Origin: Apostichopus japonicus
Lineage: Eukaryota > Echinodermata > Holothuroidea > Aspidochirotida > Stichopodidae
NCBI RefSeq assembly: GCF_037975245.1
Contig: NC_092578.1
Location: forward strand, 12,690,321 to 12,754,320
Length of the DNA stretch: 64,000 bases
Direction: 5' to 3'
The position numbers and the translations under genes are program-made. The first letter of the stretch is position 1; the number at the start of each line of letters is the position of its first letter. Positions 1 through 12,335 of this stretch are shown here, one piece after another. The notes beneath the pieces were generated by a model. The model saw only the letters and a program-made list of their open reading frames with translations. It searched no databases and was not told where the DNA came from.

Positions 1-60
1 CCCTCCCCCTTACCCTCCCCTTCCCTGCCCCCTTCCCCGCACCCCTCCCCGCCCATTCCC
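1..60. repeat. C-rich low-complexity tract
   Basis: The first 60 bases are almost entirely C with scattered T, A and G. This is simple polypyrimidine sequence with no coding signal. It may continue outside the window. Confidence 0.7.
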
Positions 61-186
61 CTTGGACCATCCCTCGCTATGTTAAGGAAACTTTCCTCCG
101 AGCTCATCCCCATTTTGGCAAATAAATCATGCTTTCAATTAACTTGCTCCACCCAGTAATGAACCCTCCAGTTTGCTTCTTGGTAT

Positions 187-292
187 CAGTATTTTATTTC
201 TGTATTTTATTTCAGTATTTTAGTCCAGTATTTTATTTCAGTATTTTATTCCAGTATTTTATTCCAGTATTCAATTCCAGTATTTTTTTCAG
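187..292. repeat. 13-bp minisatellite, array 1
   Basis: Roughly eight copies of a 13-bp unit of the form CAGTATTTTATTY stand head to tail, with point variants toward the right end. A second array of the same unit lies at about 1243-1330. Both would lie in an intron of the + strand gene if that gene has exons upstream of the window. Confidence 0.85.
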
Positions 293-370
293 CTTAGAGT
301 TTGGAGGTTAGAGGTAGAAACACAATTGTGAAGTCTTTTGCAATCAGTCAACTCGTTTTTCTTTTTCAGG

Positions 371-790
371 TTCTGCACCACAGCTTAGGAACCAATCGGC
401 TTTTAATTTAATGAACAAGGCGGCTTCTCCCCTCTGTACATATTGCAATATTGAAGAGGAAACTATTGAACATTTATTATGGTCCTGTCATGTTACATGT
501 AGTCTCCTTTTAGATTGCGAACAGAAATTCTTTGAAGACAGTTTATCTGTTCAAAAGAAGATTTTTTTCCGGCAAGCTTGTAGCTGGTTATGACCCCCTG
601 AATGTTTTTATCCTCCATATCAAATACTACATTTTCAATTGTAAGCATAACAATATTAAGCCTGATTGCTATAAGTTCTTCTATAAAATTAAATTTATTC
701 ATAACGTTGAAATGTACATTGCTTCTAAGTGAAATTCTACTCGCTCTGCTCATAGAAAATACATGGCGTTTGTTTTTCTCACTCCATTAA
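371..790 (+). pseudogene. LINE ORF2 C-terminal remnant (zf-RVT end)
   Basis: The + strand frame starting near 371 encodes a piece with C-x2-C and H-x4-C spacing (CTYC ... EHLLWSC). This is the zinc-binding motif typical of the C-terminus of L1/Tx1-type LINE reverse transcriptases. The frame stops at 593, but related sequence continues in another frame to about 732 and then to about 790, so there are at least two frameshifts. It is a dead 3' fragment without the reverse-transcriptase core. Subfamily cannot be assigned. The match to the LINE C-terminus is by motif only. Confidence 0.7.
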
Positions 791-1242
791 TGAGCTTTGC
801 GATTCTTGATTTATCCTCTGCCTGTCGTCTACCTAAATATTTTCTGTATTTTGCTTGGGATTTCATATTATTATTGTTTAGACATTCTCTGCTATTTCTA
901 TGTGTCTTTGTTTGTTGCTCACAGTGTATGTATAGTAAAATATTTGTGCATTCATGTATGTATGTGTATAGGCCTACAGTATATCTGTAAGTGTGAATGT
1001 ACTTTTGTGTGCATATCTATGTACTTATGTATGTGTACATCTATTTATATATGGATATATATAAACTTAAAAGAAGAGAGGGAAAAATACTAACTTCGCA
1101 TAACATTTTTCGCATGATGTTTATAATTCCTTTGTCACATTGAGCTGACATAACAAGTGTAGTTATCAAAATTGTAAATAGAAATGTGTAACGCATACTA
1201 CTCTTGAAGAAATGAGATGAATTTTTTTTTAATAATTCAAGG

Positions 1243-1330
1243 ATTTTATTTCAGTATTTTATTCCAGTAGTTTATTTCAGTATTTAATTCCACTATTGTA
1301 TTCACTATTTTATTCCCATATTTTATTTGT
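1243..1330. repeat. 13-bp minisatellite, array 2
   Basis: A more degenerate run of the CAGTATTTTATTY unit seen at 187-292, ending just before the splice acceptor at 1345. The two arrays bracket the LINE remnant at 371-790. Confidence 0.7.
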
Positions 1331-1345
1331 TTTATCTTTTATCAG

Positions 1346-4300
1346 AAACTACATGAAACACATCACAAGTATCAGCTGTTGAAGAGCCAGTTAGGAATAT
1401 CTGAGAACTTGAATCATGTGACCAGTTCAATGGCGGAGGTGATTGCTCAGAGGTACAGTAATTCAGGCAATAAATGTATTTTTATGAGTATATCAGCACA
1501 TCTCCTCAATGCCATGTGATTAGGTGAACAGGAAGGATGTCATATCTACAGATGTTTCGACCTAATCAGCCATTACTTTTGCTTTACCGAACGGCTTAGT
1601 CCTAACAATACTTTTGTGTGGCTATTTCATAGTCAAGCTATCAATAATACTTTAGTTTATTATTAAATTGTAAAAATGAAAAACATCGGATTTACCAGTA
1701 TTACCTCCCATTTTTTTCCATAAAAAAAGTGCAAATTATTGTGAATAGTCAGTATTTAAGCTATATTTTATGCATAGATACTGTACATTTTATTATGTTT
1801 ATTTTATTGTCCTCTGTTGTTGCTATGATATGTTAATAAAACTGCACCTAACACCCACAAAGTATTTCTACATTTGCAATTGACCTTTGTCAAAACAAGG
1901 TTAAACTAGATAGAACGTTCTGTATATGTTACACACACAAGCAATATGTTGTAATAGGAGATAGTGTTGTTGCAATGGAGTTCAGGGATTAACTTTTTGG
2001 TATTGGTTTTTGTCTTGCTTTCTTACCCTTGGGGCAGGGGAGTGGTGGTTAAAAGGGCAGCGAAATTCTGAAAGCCCTAAAGTTGTTCCTGAAATTTTGC
2101 TAAAATCATTCAAATACCTGTTTGCAATTTCCTTTACCTCTCCTCCCCCATGACTTTAATCTTCCCAAATTTAAGTGACTTGGTATATATAAAGAGAATC
2201 TTGTCATTTCCAATCTTTCAGGTTTCAAGATATCGATGGTGAAGAAGACAAGAATGGTAACAGCAGCAAACGGAGCAGTCGAAGTGAACGTCTGGCTCAG
2301 CTGAAAGCCAAGTCCTTCTCTTTTATGGTTGATGTAAGTTGACGTTTTTTAGGTGGATGTCCCACAGTTCTGGATGCCTGTTGCTTTTAGAACAGTAAAA
2401 AGGTCATTTGAGGTCAAGAAAAGTAAAAGTGTTACAAAACTTGTACAACTCAACTGACCTTGAACAAATATCATATTGAAAAGCAGTAATATTCAAAACT
2501 AAAAGTATATATGCCTTTTATAATAATATTAATAATAATATTTGATTTTTATAAAGTGCTTTATACCAGTGATAGGTCTCAAAGCGCTTTACAGACGTTG
2601 TATTACGGTTATTACCCCTGCGAAAATGATAATCTGTCACAGACACAATTCATCCAAGCAGCTGCAGTTATATCCCGCCGCCCAATGACAAGTTACCTCA
2701 CAGGTACCCATTTAACCCCTGGGTGGAGAGAGGCAAGTGAGATTAAGCATCTTGCCCAAGGACACAACGTAATGAACTAAGCAGGAATCGAACCAGCAAT
2801 CCTTGGATCACAAGTCTGACGCCTTAGCCAATTGGTCACAACGTTCTTGTTAACCATTGGGTCAGGTCATTTGAGGAGAGCATTGGTAGACAGTAGTTTG
2901 ACCGTTATGGTAGACCAATTGACATGGTGGCTAGGTTTCCTTCATGAGCTGCAAGTCGATCCATTGGAACAGCCGGTAACCTGTGGTCAAGGTCTGGTTT
3001 TGTGGGACCCCACTGAGTCACAATTAAGAAGTATAATTCATGACTTATGTGAGGAAGTAAATCTTTTCTATCCTTGCATTCACCAGCCAGAGGAACAAGC
3101 CGCCTCCCAGCCCTCATCTGCAGACGATGGAGAGAATCCATCCTCTTCAAGAAGTAAAAGCACGGTTTCAGGAACCAGTGGTCGTCGTAGAGCCAAAGTC
3201 CCAGTGGATCCAGATAGCAGACCTCTCGTTGACAAACTAATGCCGGTTTTACAGAAGTACAACATATCAGAGTCTGAGGACGATGGTATGTATTTGTAGG
3301 AGTCCACATCTTTGTGAAGTTTGGTCCATTTATGGGCACGACTGTTGCAGTAGCAGGTTTGGAGTAGACTTGCGGTATGAGTTCAACAGTACTAGTACAA
3401 GTAAAGTTCCCCTTGGTATGAGAACCAATACTAGGATCTAATCATGAGTTTGAGTAGAGTTCCCCTTGGTGTGAGTACCAGTAGAAGGATCTAAGCATGC
3501 ACTGGTATCTGTACTAGATTTCCAAGATACCCCAAGTACCATTAGGAGTACAAATCCACAATGATGAGTACAGGTAAATGTGCTAGAATACGAGTACAAA
3601 GTACAAACTCACTAAACGTTTGATTAGAGGTATGGGGCTCAAATGTGGAGTTTTTGGTTTGGATGATAATCGTAACCTTTGCATTCATGATGGCGTATGC
3701 GTTTGTGCATGCGTGTGTGTGTGTGTGCGTTTGTGACGCCCAGCTTGTAAACACAATATCTCAAGAAGGGAAGGTCAGACCATTTTCATATTCAGTGTGT
3801 AGAAGTACCACATTGAGTACAAGAAGCCTATTGTTTTTTGTGGAGGTCAAAGGTCATTTGGGGTCACCAGGGGTCAAATTGTGAAAACCTTGTTAACACG
3901 ATATCTCAAGAAGGAAGGTCAGACCAATTTAATTTTTGATGTGTAGAAGTACCACATTAAGTCGATGAAGCCTATTATTTTTGGTGGAGTTCAAAGGTTA
4001 TTTGGGGTCACCAGGGTCAAATTGTGAAAACCTTGTAAACATGATATCTCAAGATGGGAAGCATGGGCAGACTTCATATTTGATGTGTAGAAGTACCACA
4101 TTGAGTACAAAAAGTCTCTTGTTTTTGAAGGAGGGCATTTGGAGTCACCATGGGTCAAATTGTGAAAACCTTGTACTCACGATATCTCAATACTGGAAGC
4201 TTGGGCCGACCTCTAATTTAGTGTGTAGAAGTACCACATTGAGTAAAAGAAGCCTATTGTTTTGGTGGAGGATATTTGGGCCATCAGAGGTCAAATCGTG

Positions 4301-5904
4301 AAGCCCTTGTAAACATGTACACCCTCACTATACATTACGTCAGATTCATGAAGAAAACTGCTCATGTTACATCATCTAAACCACAATGCATTTTTGCATT
4401 CGGGTTATGCATCTTTAAGCTTGAAGTGTTGTTTCTCTCACAAAGCTGCTGCTATTGGGTTATGTTTTGTCAGCTACTAATGACTCACATGTCATATGTT
4501 TGTACCCTTAGTCAGTATGTGAGATCATTACAACTGAAGTCACATATTACACAATGCTATAAAGTTGGTCAACTATGGCTGACCTGACACTAAATGGATG
4601 TCTTGTAGATCACTAAAGATGGTTCCACAGTAGTACTATGGTTGTATTTTCCTCTCCTTCAGATACAGAACTCCTTCTATGCACATCTTGGTTTAATACA
4701 AGTCCTTAGGTGTCCTTAAGGTTATCAGGAAGGGTTAAATGTCATCAGTATTGCTCTAAAATATGCTAGAATTAACATTAAATAATGGTCAGCTATTCTC
4801 AAACTTCAATAGACATATGGTTCCACTCTCAGTTTCTCCTAATTTAACACTATTCAGCATCTTGATATTTAAAGGGTATGAAGACTCGCGCAAAAAGAAA
4901 CATCTAATGCCGGTAATCTGACCTAGTTTTGAAAGAGGTGTAACAGAAGTGTTAGACAAGACCATCGATCCCAGAAAATACACACACAGCTTGCTACCGT
5001 TGGTAATTAGACACTAGTGTACAGTCAGTACATACAGCTGCGGTCAATACCCACAGCACAGTGTATAAACGATACAGCGATGGACATCTAAGGTCAAGCT
5101 AAAGATAACAAGGTATCACGTTTCATTACTGTCTGCATTTTGTAGCGACACAAACAAAATGGCACTTGCAAGCCACAGAAAAGTTAACTTTTTCAGATGG
5201 CCGCACGCGGTTTGGGGCGAGTCTTCAATGCCTTTAATGGAGAATCACAATCCTAGAAATGCTGTTTGTATTAAGCCAAATAAGTAGGCAAACCTCTTAA
5301 CATTTATCGGCTAAATGGTTTGTTTTCTGGTTAGTCCAAAGAAAGAGAGAGAGAGGGGGAGGGGGAACGGTTAAGGAGTTAAGCCATCCCTGGAACCCCC
5401 TCCCCTAAAATTACAATTAGTACATCATACTATTTCACAATGCATCTCACAAGTCTTTTAACATTTAATTTTGTATTACAGAGCAAGAGCCTAAAGATCT
5501 TCCTGCTGAAAGTCAGAACAAGCTGCCAGAAATAGAAGCAGAGGAAATGCCAAAAAGTAAAGCTGCCAAAGTAAAGAAAACCAGGAAACGTAAGATTGGA
5601 CAAGGTAAGAATTTAACAAATTGACAATTTAATGTTTAAGGTTTTCAAGTACCTTCAATTTTCAGTGGTTGGGACAGATATGCATCGCAATTAATAAAAA
5701 GTATGTTTTTGTGTTTAAATACGTCTCTATTGGGTGAATCATGATTTATGACAAGTAATAATCCATTCTATATGTACCTATTAAAGACAGCCTACAATAT
5801 AATCTAATTCAAATCATGACTTCTAACTTTCAGCTGGTGATCAAAAGAAAGCATTGCTTTCACCGAAGAGGAAAAGGCAGTCACCAAGGAAAAAGAAGAG
5901 ATGA
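1346..5904 (+). CDS. 3' exons of an unrecognised lysine-rich, probably nuclear protein
   Basis: Five exons on the + strand can be followed: 1346-1452, 2222-2333, about 2866-3285, 5482-5604 and 5834-5904 (stop TGA at 5902). Each except the 5' end of the third has a pyrimidine-AG acceptor, and each internal one has a GT donor (GTACAG, GTAAGT, GTATGT, GTAAGA). Reading frame is kept from exon 1 to 2 and from exon 3 to 4 to 5. The protein part begins KLHETHHKYQLL, has a helical stretch, then an exon with the phrase VTCGQGLVLWDP, then Ser/Glu/Asp-rich linkers, and ends in a basic tail (SPKRKRQSPRKKKR) that looks like a nuclear localisation signal. I do not recognise the family. The first exons lie outside the window. 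Exon 2 to exon 3 does not keep phase if the acceptor is at 2866, so a small exon is probably missing from this model. Confidence 0.65.
2511..2848 (-). repeat. tRNA-derived SINE
   Basis: Read on the - strand, the right end has Pol III box sequences: an A box (TGGCTAAGG) near 2827 and a B box (GGTTCGATTCC) near 2790. A body follows with TGTCCTTGGGCAAG and AGCGCTTTGAGACC, and it ends in an ATT-rich tail at about 2520-2540. This is the usual layout of tRNA-headed SINEs of marine animals. It sits in the intron between the second and third exons found here, with its head within about 20 bp of the next acceptor. Confidence 0.8.
3728..4316. repeat. about 144-bp tandem repeat, 4 copies
   Basis: The phrase GTGTAGAAGTACCACATT recurs at about 3797, 3941, 4085 and 4223, each time followed by a variant of GGTCACCAGGGTCAAAT and ATATCTCAAGA. 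Spacing is 144, 144 and 138 bp. Open frames inside are by-products of the repeat. It lies in the intron between exons ending 3285 and starting 5482. Confidence 0.85.
4869..5237 (+). mobile_element. TTAA-flanked MITE, copy 1
   Basis: A 369-bp element with inverted ends. The left end reads TTAAAGGGTATGAAGACTCGC and the right end is nearly its reverse complement (GCGAGTCTTCAATGCCTTTAA), with TTAA at both borders. No transposase frame is present. TTAA target duplications are typical of piggyBac-type elements, so that superfamily is a guess. A homologous, inverted copy is at 43550-43921. Confidence 0.75.
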
Positions 5905-7040
5905 CCCAGGTCAAAGGTCAACTAGAGGAACATTTTATGAGGTGGACCAGCTGAATGTCAGTAAGGAGTGGAGTACCAACAAACCATATCATGCTGGCTC
6001 AATGGACCTTGTAATGGTAGCCTCTTAAGAGGCACTGCAAGGATTGAAGCAGCTTTTTAACTATCCTCAAAATGCTGCAAAGTTATGAATATTCGTCTGG
6101 ATGGCAGTAGATACCATCTTATTATCAAAGGTGACCAATCTGTTCTGGTCAAGGGTGATACTTTCAGTTCTTTTGGCAAGCTGCACAATTGGACACATTT
6201 GGTAGTTTAACAAGTATTACATTATCATGGATAGTTGTTATAAGTTGGACACCCTTTTCACATGTTGTATTCACTACCAGAATTGGGAATATGGATATCT
6301 TTGGTAAATGTGTTGATCTGTCTAACAATTAATGAACCCTTGTGGTGGTATCATACTGTGTCCATTACCACTGTGTATGCTTTCAGAAGGAAATTATTAT
6401 CTACTGAACAGTTTCGTGTTTGCACACTTATGTGGACTTCCTGGTGTATATATATAGTATACGAGTATGTTAGTTGATCTTTTTCCAGGTTTCTTGTTAA
6501 TTTTCATCTTATTTGAACAAACTACAAACACAGAACTACTTTTGACTCACAATGTATTTTGTACCTGCCTCATAGTTATACACCAGAAAAGAAAGAAACA
6601 TGTAGAAGGCAAAAAATAGATGATTCTTTGTTTTCCTTTTTAGTACAATATTTACAGAGTGAATGGTAAAGAGATGATCAAACAGGATAATTATGTAAAC
6701 AATACCGTCTTGCATCGTAGCAATTTAATCATCAAACCTCTCACTAGGCCCACACAACACTGCCACCAAGTGTAAGCAAAAGTTAAAACTTAAAGCTTTA
6801 GAGACACCGTGACCCGCCGAAATATTCCCGATATTTAAAAATTCTCAAATTGCAAAAAAAAAAATCCATATCTCAGTTTAAGGAGAATTGACTCTGAAGA
6901 TGGTATCAAGTTTTAAGTAAAATCATCTTTACAATGAGTGACCATTTTCTTGTTCTTGTATTTAGACATATCTGGTGGCAGTAATGAAGCAGTAACTTAA
7001 TTAATAAAGGATGACAATAAACAATAGCTTTAGTTTTTCA
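5905..7040 (+). other. probable 3' UTR and poly(A) signals of the upstream gene
   Basis: After the stop at 5904 no further conserved exon is seen. AATAAA occurs at 7003-7008 and 7017-7022, about 1.1 kb past the stop. The extent of the UTR is inferred, as there is no transcript evidence. Confidence 0.4.
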
Positions 7041-10000
7041 AATTTGATCCTCCAGTCAATTGATTTTCTCAATGTTTCGTACCTTTTAATGAAGAAAGGA
7101 CTGCAACCTACTGTAAAGCAGATGGCATGATTGTTTTTACCAGCTTGACCGACTATTACATAAATGAAGATTGCAGTTGAGGCTCTCTCTTGGAGGTTTG
7201 TTCACCAAAGAAATTATTACTCAACAAATATTTCCTGATTCCATTGGATTATTAATATTTGTTGCTCAGACAGACACCTTTGTTTCCCCTTCATGTTATT
7301 ACTAATCATATGCAACAAGCAGATCAGATGTTTTAGACAATTGACATTTCCTCTTCATCGAGTGAAACTACCTTTGAATAGTCAGCGAATAAACAAACAT
7401 TGTCATGTGACTTGTAACAGAAATTTAATCCGCAACAAACTAACAAAATACAGCTCACAAAATACAGTGGATTTATGGAAGGACATGTTGACTGATACTG
7501 ACAATTTTCCTGTTCAGTATCCTACTCTCGAAGACAGAGCATCTATAAAAGACTGCATGAATGCCATCATGGCATACTGGAAGTATATATAGTGTCTTAG
7601 AATGTTCCTACCTACTTGTGTGGTGCTTCTGAGCAGGGGTAGAGGTGGGGGTAAGGTAGGGGGATTGGCACATCTGCTGACAGTGGGTGTCTATTTGCTC
7701 CCAACTGCTTTAATAGAGGCTTTGGTATTAACGTATCATCTTCAAGAAGCAAAGAATGGTATTGAATTGCCACCTACACTGACAAATATATTTAAATGGT
7801 CTGTCTCAAATGAATTCATGTGTTTCCCTACAAGCCGAAGCAATGCAGAAATGATCGTACATTAGGAGAAATAGCTTTCCCTGCCTAATTCATGGTTATT
7901 TGAAATCTTAGCAGGAGACTTCTTAGCCTTAGCAATGTCATCATTGTTTTCTTTTGGTATGATGGTTATCATATTCAAGTATTGTTTGTCATTATTTTAC
8001 TGCTACTATCATTTTCATCAGAAGGTGTGGGGGAGGAACAGAATGGTTGATGTGCAACCGCTCTATAAAGGCTATTGTCTAATGGCATTGTTCTTCTATT
8101 TTCTTGTACTAGCATCATCATTCAGCAAATCTCAGCAGTAAATTAAAAATTGAGTTAATTAGATACAACAGTACAAGTTAAATTTTGCGCAGGTTATTTG
8201 AGCTGGAGAATACCACAGTATCTGCAAACTATTTAGTACACAGGTATTGGCAACATTCTCACCGAAAAAATACAAGCGGGAAATTTCCATGTTTCCAAAA
8301 TGACTGGCTTTTAATAGGCAAACTGGGAAAACTAAAGAAACTTGCTAGATGGGATGAAAAGTATCGAGAATGTTAAACTGAACACATTAAAGTATTTGGC
8401 CAAAAAGAAAATATTGAACTGTACAGGTTACAAAGCGAAGATTTATCATGCTAGATTGGAGATCAAGTCGTGCTCAGTTGTGGAAACGTTTGTGTGAATT
8501 AGGAGAACAACTGAAAATAAACAGAACAACTGAATTACTGTAAGACTCAAAAAGAATATTAAAATTACCCTATGTAAGAGAATACCAAAGATTTTTCAAT
8601 AGAATTCATATGAAACACAACCATGCTCTTCCATTAGTTTACATTGGCAGGGAACAGGTAGTATGCAGTGATCACTGCTAGTATATACTGACATTCTTGA
8701 TGTAGGCAAGCTACATACTGGTCCATGATTATATCATACACTCATACACGGATGTGTCCAGGATGGGAAATAATTTGGAACATTTCAAACTACTAATAGG
8801 GAGCAGAAGTGGGGTAGGGAGGACCTTTATAGGTGGGGGCTAAACAAACCAAAACCAACATAAAATTGAAAAGAAAAGAGAATAATAATAAAAGGTTTAC
8901 CTGTCTATCAACCTCCATGATTTTTATCCCCTATGATAATAAAATCTAAGTATTTATATTCTTTCCTCCTTCCATTCCCTGCTTTCTTTCATTCAACCAT
9001 TAACGCTTTCCCAATACTCTTGGTTCTGTACAACGACTGACCACTACGATACTGCCTCGACATAAGGAATAATATCACATAAAAACTTCACCAGAATTTC
9101 CAACACCTCGTCCTTCAAAACTGAAACCTTTTTCAAGGTTTTAAGATTGATAATTTTCAGCTACAAACAAACTTTTTCAATTGCATTTAAAAAAATTTTT
9201 TTTTTTTACTTTCTTACTTTGCCCATGTAACCTACTAGATAGCAAAAGTATAAATATTTACATCAAATAATGTATACTGATTCTCTCTGGCAATGATCTC
9301 ATAACAGTACACCATATATCTACTCACTCCCCCACCCATGCCCTCAACAAACACTTTCATCATGCTTTTAAAATCATCTTTTCTCTTTGCATCTCATAAG
9401 ATCAGATTATAGATATCTGAAGCAGGTTGCATTCTAACCCACATAACTGATCAACTTCAAAAGAATACTCATCTAAAATAGTTAACAATTAGCATCCGTT
9501 AATCATAATATGATCACATGACCTTCTCAGAAAATGCCGAAGGTAGCGTACCTCATACATCTATGTCGAAGATACAAATTTACCATCCATTCCAAATATG
9601 TCACCAAGTTTGTTGTTCACAGGCTGACAGTCTTAGGTACCACACCCTAATAACGTTAAACAATTGCAGCAAGGGTTAACTTAGTGCAAAGGAGTAGGAA
9701 AATCTTTTGTTTTAGTTTGCAAGTGAAATACCTAACAGAAAAGATCCCAATCTCTCATTACTAAATGTAAAATATGGTGACAATAAGGAAGGGATGGGGG
9801 TGGGGATGGGGCAAGAAGTAGTAACTCCAAATGCCAATATGTATATTTTATAATTTCACATCTGACCTTATGGGAAGTTATAAAAGGTTTGTACACTACC
9901 CTAAGAAAAACAAAACAGAAGACTTGAACAGTGACCCTAGTGAAGAAATAATCCATTATATCAATCTACAGACTGTTCAGAACTTTGTTTGAATAATCAA

Positions 10001-11870
10001 CATCATGAATATTCATCACATCCATCGTGAATATGCAAATCTACATCTGCCAGGTGAGCAACTACCATATAATACAAAGATTATACCCTACAACTATGCA
10101 ATAGAAAAATCAAACACATCAAAATTCTATGATGCAAGTAACCTGAGATTTTCTTAAACACTTTATGATTTTTAATATTTTATTTCCACTAGCTGGTTGT
10201 CTGATCTAAACAATTCTCAAAATGTACACATAAAGAATATTTACATAAATTTATTTACAAACAAGTGACTTTAGGCTAGCCCTAAATCATGATTACTGAT
10301 ACCACTATGGGAGGTGGCAATTGAATCACAGGAATAACTGACTGCGATCACCAACCCCAACCTCTAAAGCATCTATTCATGTTGGTAATTCAAAGTTGAA
10401 AAAAGACAGGTCTCCATTCCATTGTAAGTTTTCCTGTCCAGTTATCCAGTAAGCATTCATGCCACTAAAACTATGTTTAAACAACCTCAAAAAATTCTTC
10501 AATTAAAAAAGCAGATACCACTGCTTCACCTGGAAGTACAACACATTATTTGTAAGCAAATTTATCTTGGTGTATGTTAATTTGCATATTATTTAAAACT
10601 CTGGGCTGAAGGTATACTAAGTACAGCCTTGTGTAAAGATATTTGTATTATAACATGTCCAGTGGCTTCAAATTACAGCAGCATGTTAAACTTGTCAACC
10701 AGACTTAACCAGGATCAATTGTCCATAGATAACAGAGTGACAATGATTTCTGTCTCAAAATTTCTACATCTTTCTCTGCGACAGGAATTGGTTCAAAAGT
10801 TTATGATGACCGGTTACTCACAGCACTAAGATCCCATTTAAGGGGTTAGCTGAATGTACCATGCTTGCAAGCTTCCACTCACACAAACAAGAATACCACA
10901 TCTGAAAATTGTAACTAATAAAGGATAGTTTAAAATATAACAAGACCATTTCAGTAATGCAAAGGGAGGGAGGGGGGGGGGGGGGCTGAAACAAGGCTAA
11001 CTAAATCTCTCAAGTTTCATAATCACCTGTGTTCGTGGCTAACACAGTTTCAATAAATGCACTCTTCCCCTGAATAATGTTAACCATGAACTAATAATAA
11101 TGTAAACAAATCATAAACAGCAAAATAACACCAAAACAGTAAGCAAATATTAAAAGAAAAATTTTGGGCTTCAAAGAACTTGTGATAGGCCTCAATTAAC
11201 CATCAAGCTGTTCATTGGGGCTGATTGTTGTGACCCCTTTCCTTAATACCTGACTTTCAACCGGTATCCTTTTTCATCAACAAAGATAGCAGACAAGTTT
11301 AGAAGCTTCAACAACCCAATACCTTGACACGGTAACTATTCCTATTCTCCAACTAATGACTAGACCGACTGAAATATCTAATTTTGTCAGGTTTTCATCA
11401 ATTGCTAAGGTATACACAACTATTAATTCCATTGATGCAGTATTTTCAATTACTATTGTCTTTGCTCCAACATATACATAACCTTGGAATTAAGATTGTA
11501 CAACAAAATCAAATCAAAATGTTAAAAATTTTCAAATTGTAAAGAATTAAAACTGTAACAATGAAAATATTTTGCAAAGGTCACATAATTCATGAAAAGA
11601 TCCCTCTGGTTTACAGCTCTTGACGTAGAACTGTGGTGCGTGGACACACATACACACATGTATAACTGGTGCGTCCACATGTGTAACTGAATTATCCATA
11701 TGCGCATGGCTGCCATGGAAACATATATATATATATATAGATATATATTTCTTTACCACTACTACACTGCCCAGTTTACCAGAAGCAGAGCATAACTTGG
11801 AATTCTGTTGTCTGGGCAGGGGGAGGGGGTGGGGTTGTAGGATGCATTGAAGGGGGGTTGGTAGGAGGAC
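7041..11870. other. intergenic stretch without recognised gene
   Basis: AT-rich sequence between two convergent genes. Open frames up to 99 codons occur (for example 7293-7592 and 7602-7865), but none shows a recognisable domain, splice pattern or codon bias. A G-run lies at about 10966-10985. Further TTTATT motifs (AATAAA on the - strand) near 10186 and 10242 could be distal poly(A) signals of zmynd11. Confidence 0.5.
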
Positions 11871-11876
11871 GTAAAC

Positions 11877-11882
11877 TTTATT
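11877..11882 (-). terminator. zmynd11: candidate poly(A) signal for zmynd11
   Basis: TTTATT on the + strand is AATAAA on the - strand, about 330 nt past the zmynd11 stop codon. It is the nearest canonical hexamer I noticed. Longer 3' UTRs are common in this family, so more distal sites are possible. Confidence 0.35.
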
Positions 11883-12212
11883 GTGTACTGGCAGGTCATT
11901 GCAGCTATAATTTACCGACAGAATTACAAATGGGCTATTTTCTTCGAAGAGCAAAAGGAAATGTCTCCCTCTCTCAACCCCCCTCCCTTTCATCCAAAGA
12001 TCACTAATCTGACTCTGGTAACATGGTGTCAACACACTTTCTAAAGTACTGTACTAGCTATTTCTCACACACCTTTACCAATAAACAAAAAGACTAAAGC
12101 AATGCAACGGTGCAGTCAATCGTTCCCCTTATAGTTTGACTGGAGGTCTTCGGAGGAGGAGACCGAGCTCATCTCGATGATGTTCCAATGTATTAACACG
12201 CTATGCATCTTC

Positions 12213-12335
12213 TTATCGCCGCCTCCTACAGAGCCGTTTGTGTTCTTTGTGCCAGTGTATCTGTTGGCATGAAATACTGCAGTAGGACGTGTTCCAGCAG
12301 CAATGATACATGGCTTCTTGCTCGCAGTTGATACA
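12213..12335 (-). CDS. zmynd11: zmynd11 last coding exon: MYND zinc finger
   Basis: Encodes the MYND finger, beginning [15 protein letters not shown] and ending HKRLCRRRR before TAA at 12213-12215. All seven cysteines and the histidine of the zinc-binding pattern are visible. The acceptor is a pyrimidine tract plus CAG ending at 12336. MYND of this family docks corepressors and viral oncoproteins through PxLxP motifs. Confidence 0.97.
   Translation of the reverse strand, partial: CINCEQEAMYHCCWNTSYCSISCQQIHWHKEHKRLCRRRR

Noticed and set aside
2905-3339. 144-codon open frame on the - strand
   Set aside because: It is a shadow of the + strand exon 2866-3285, which has splice sites and continues in frame to the next exons.
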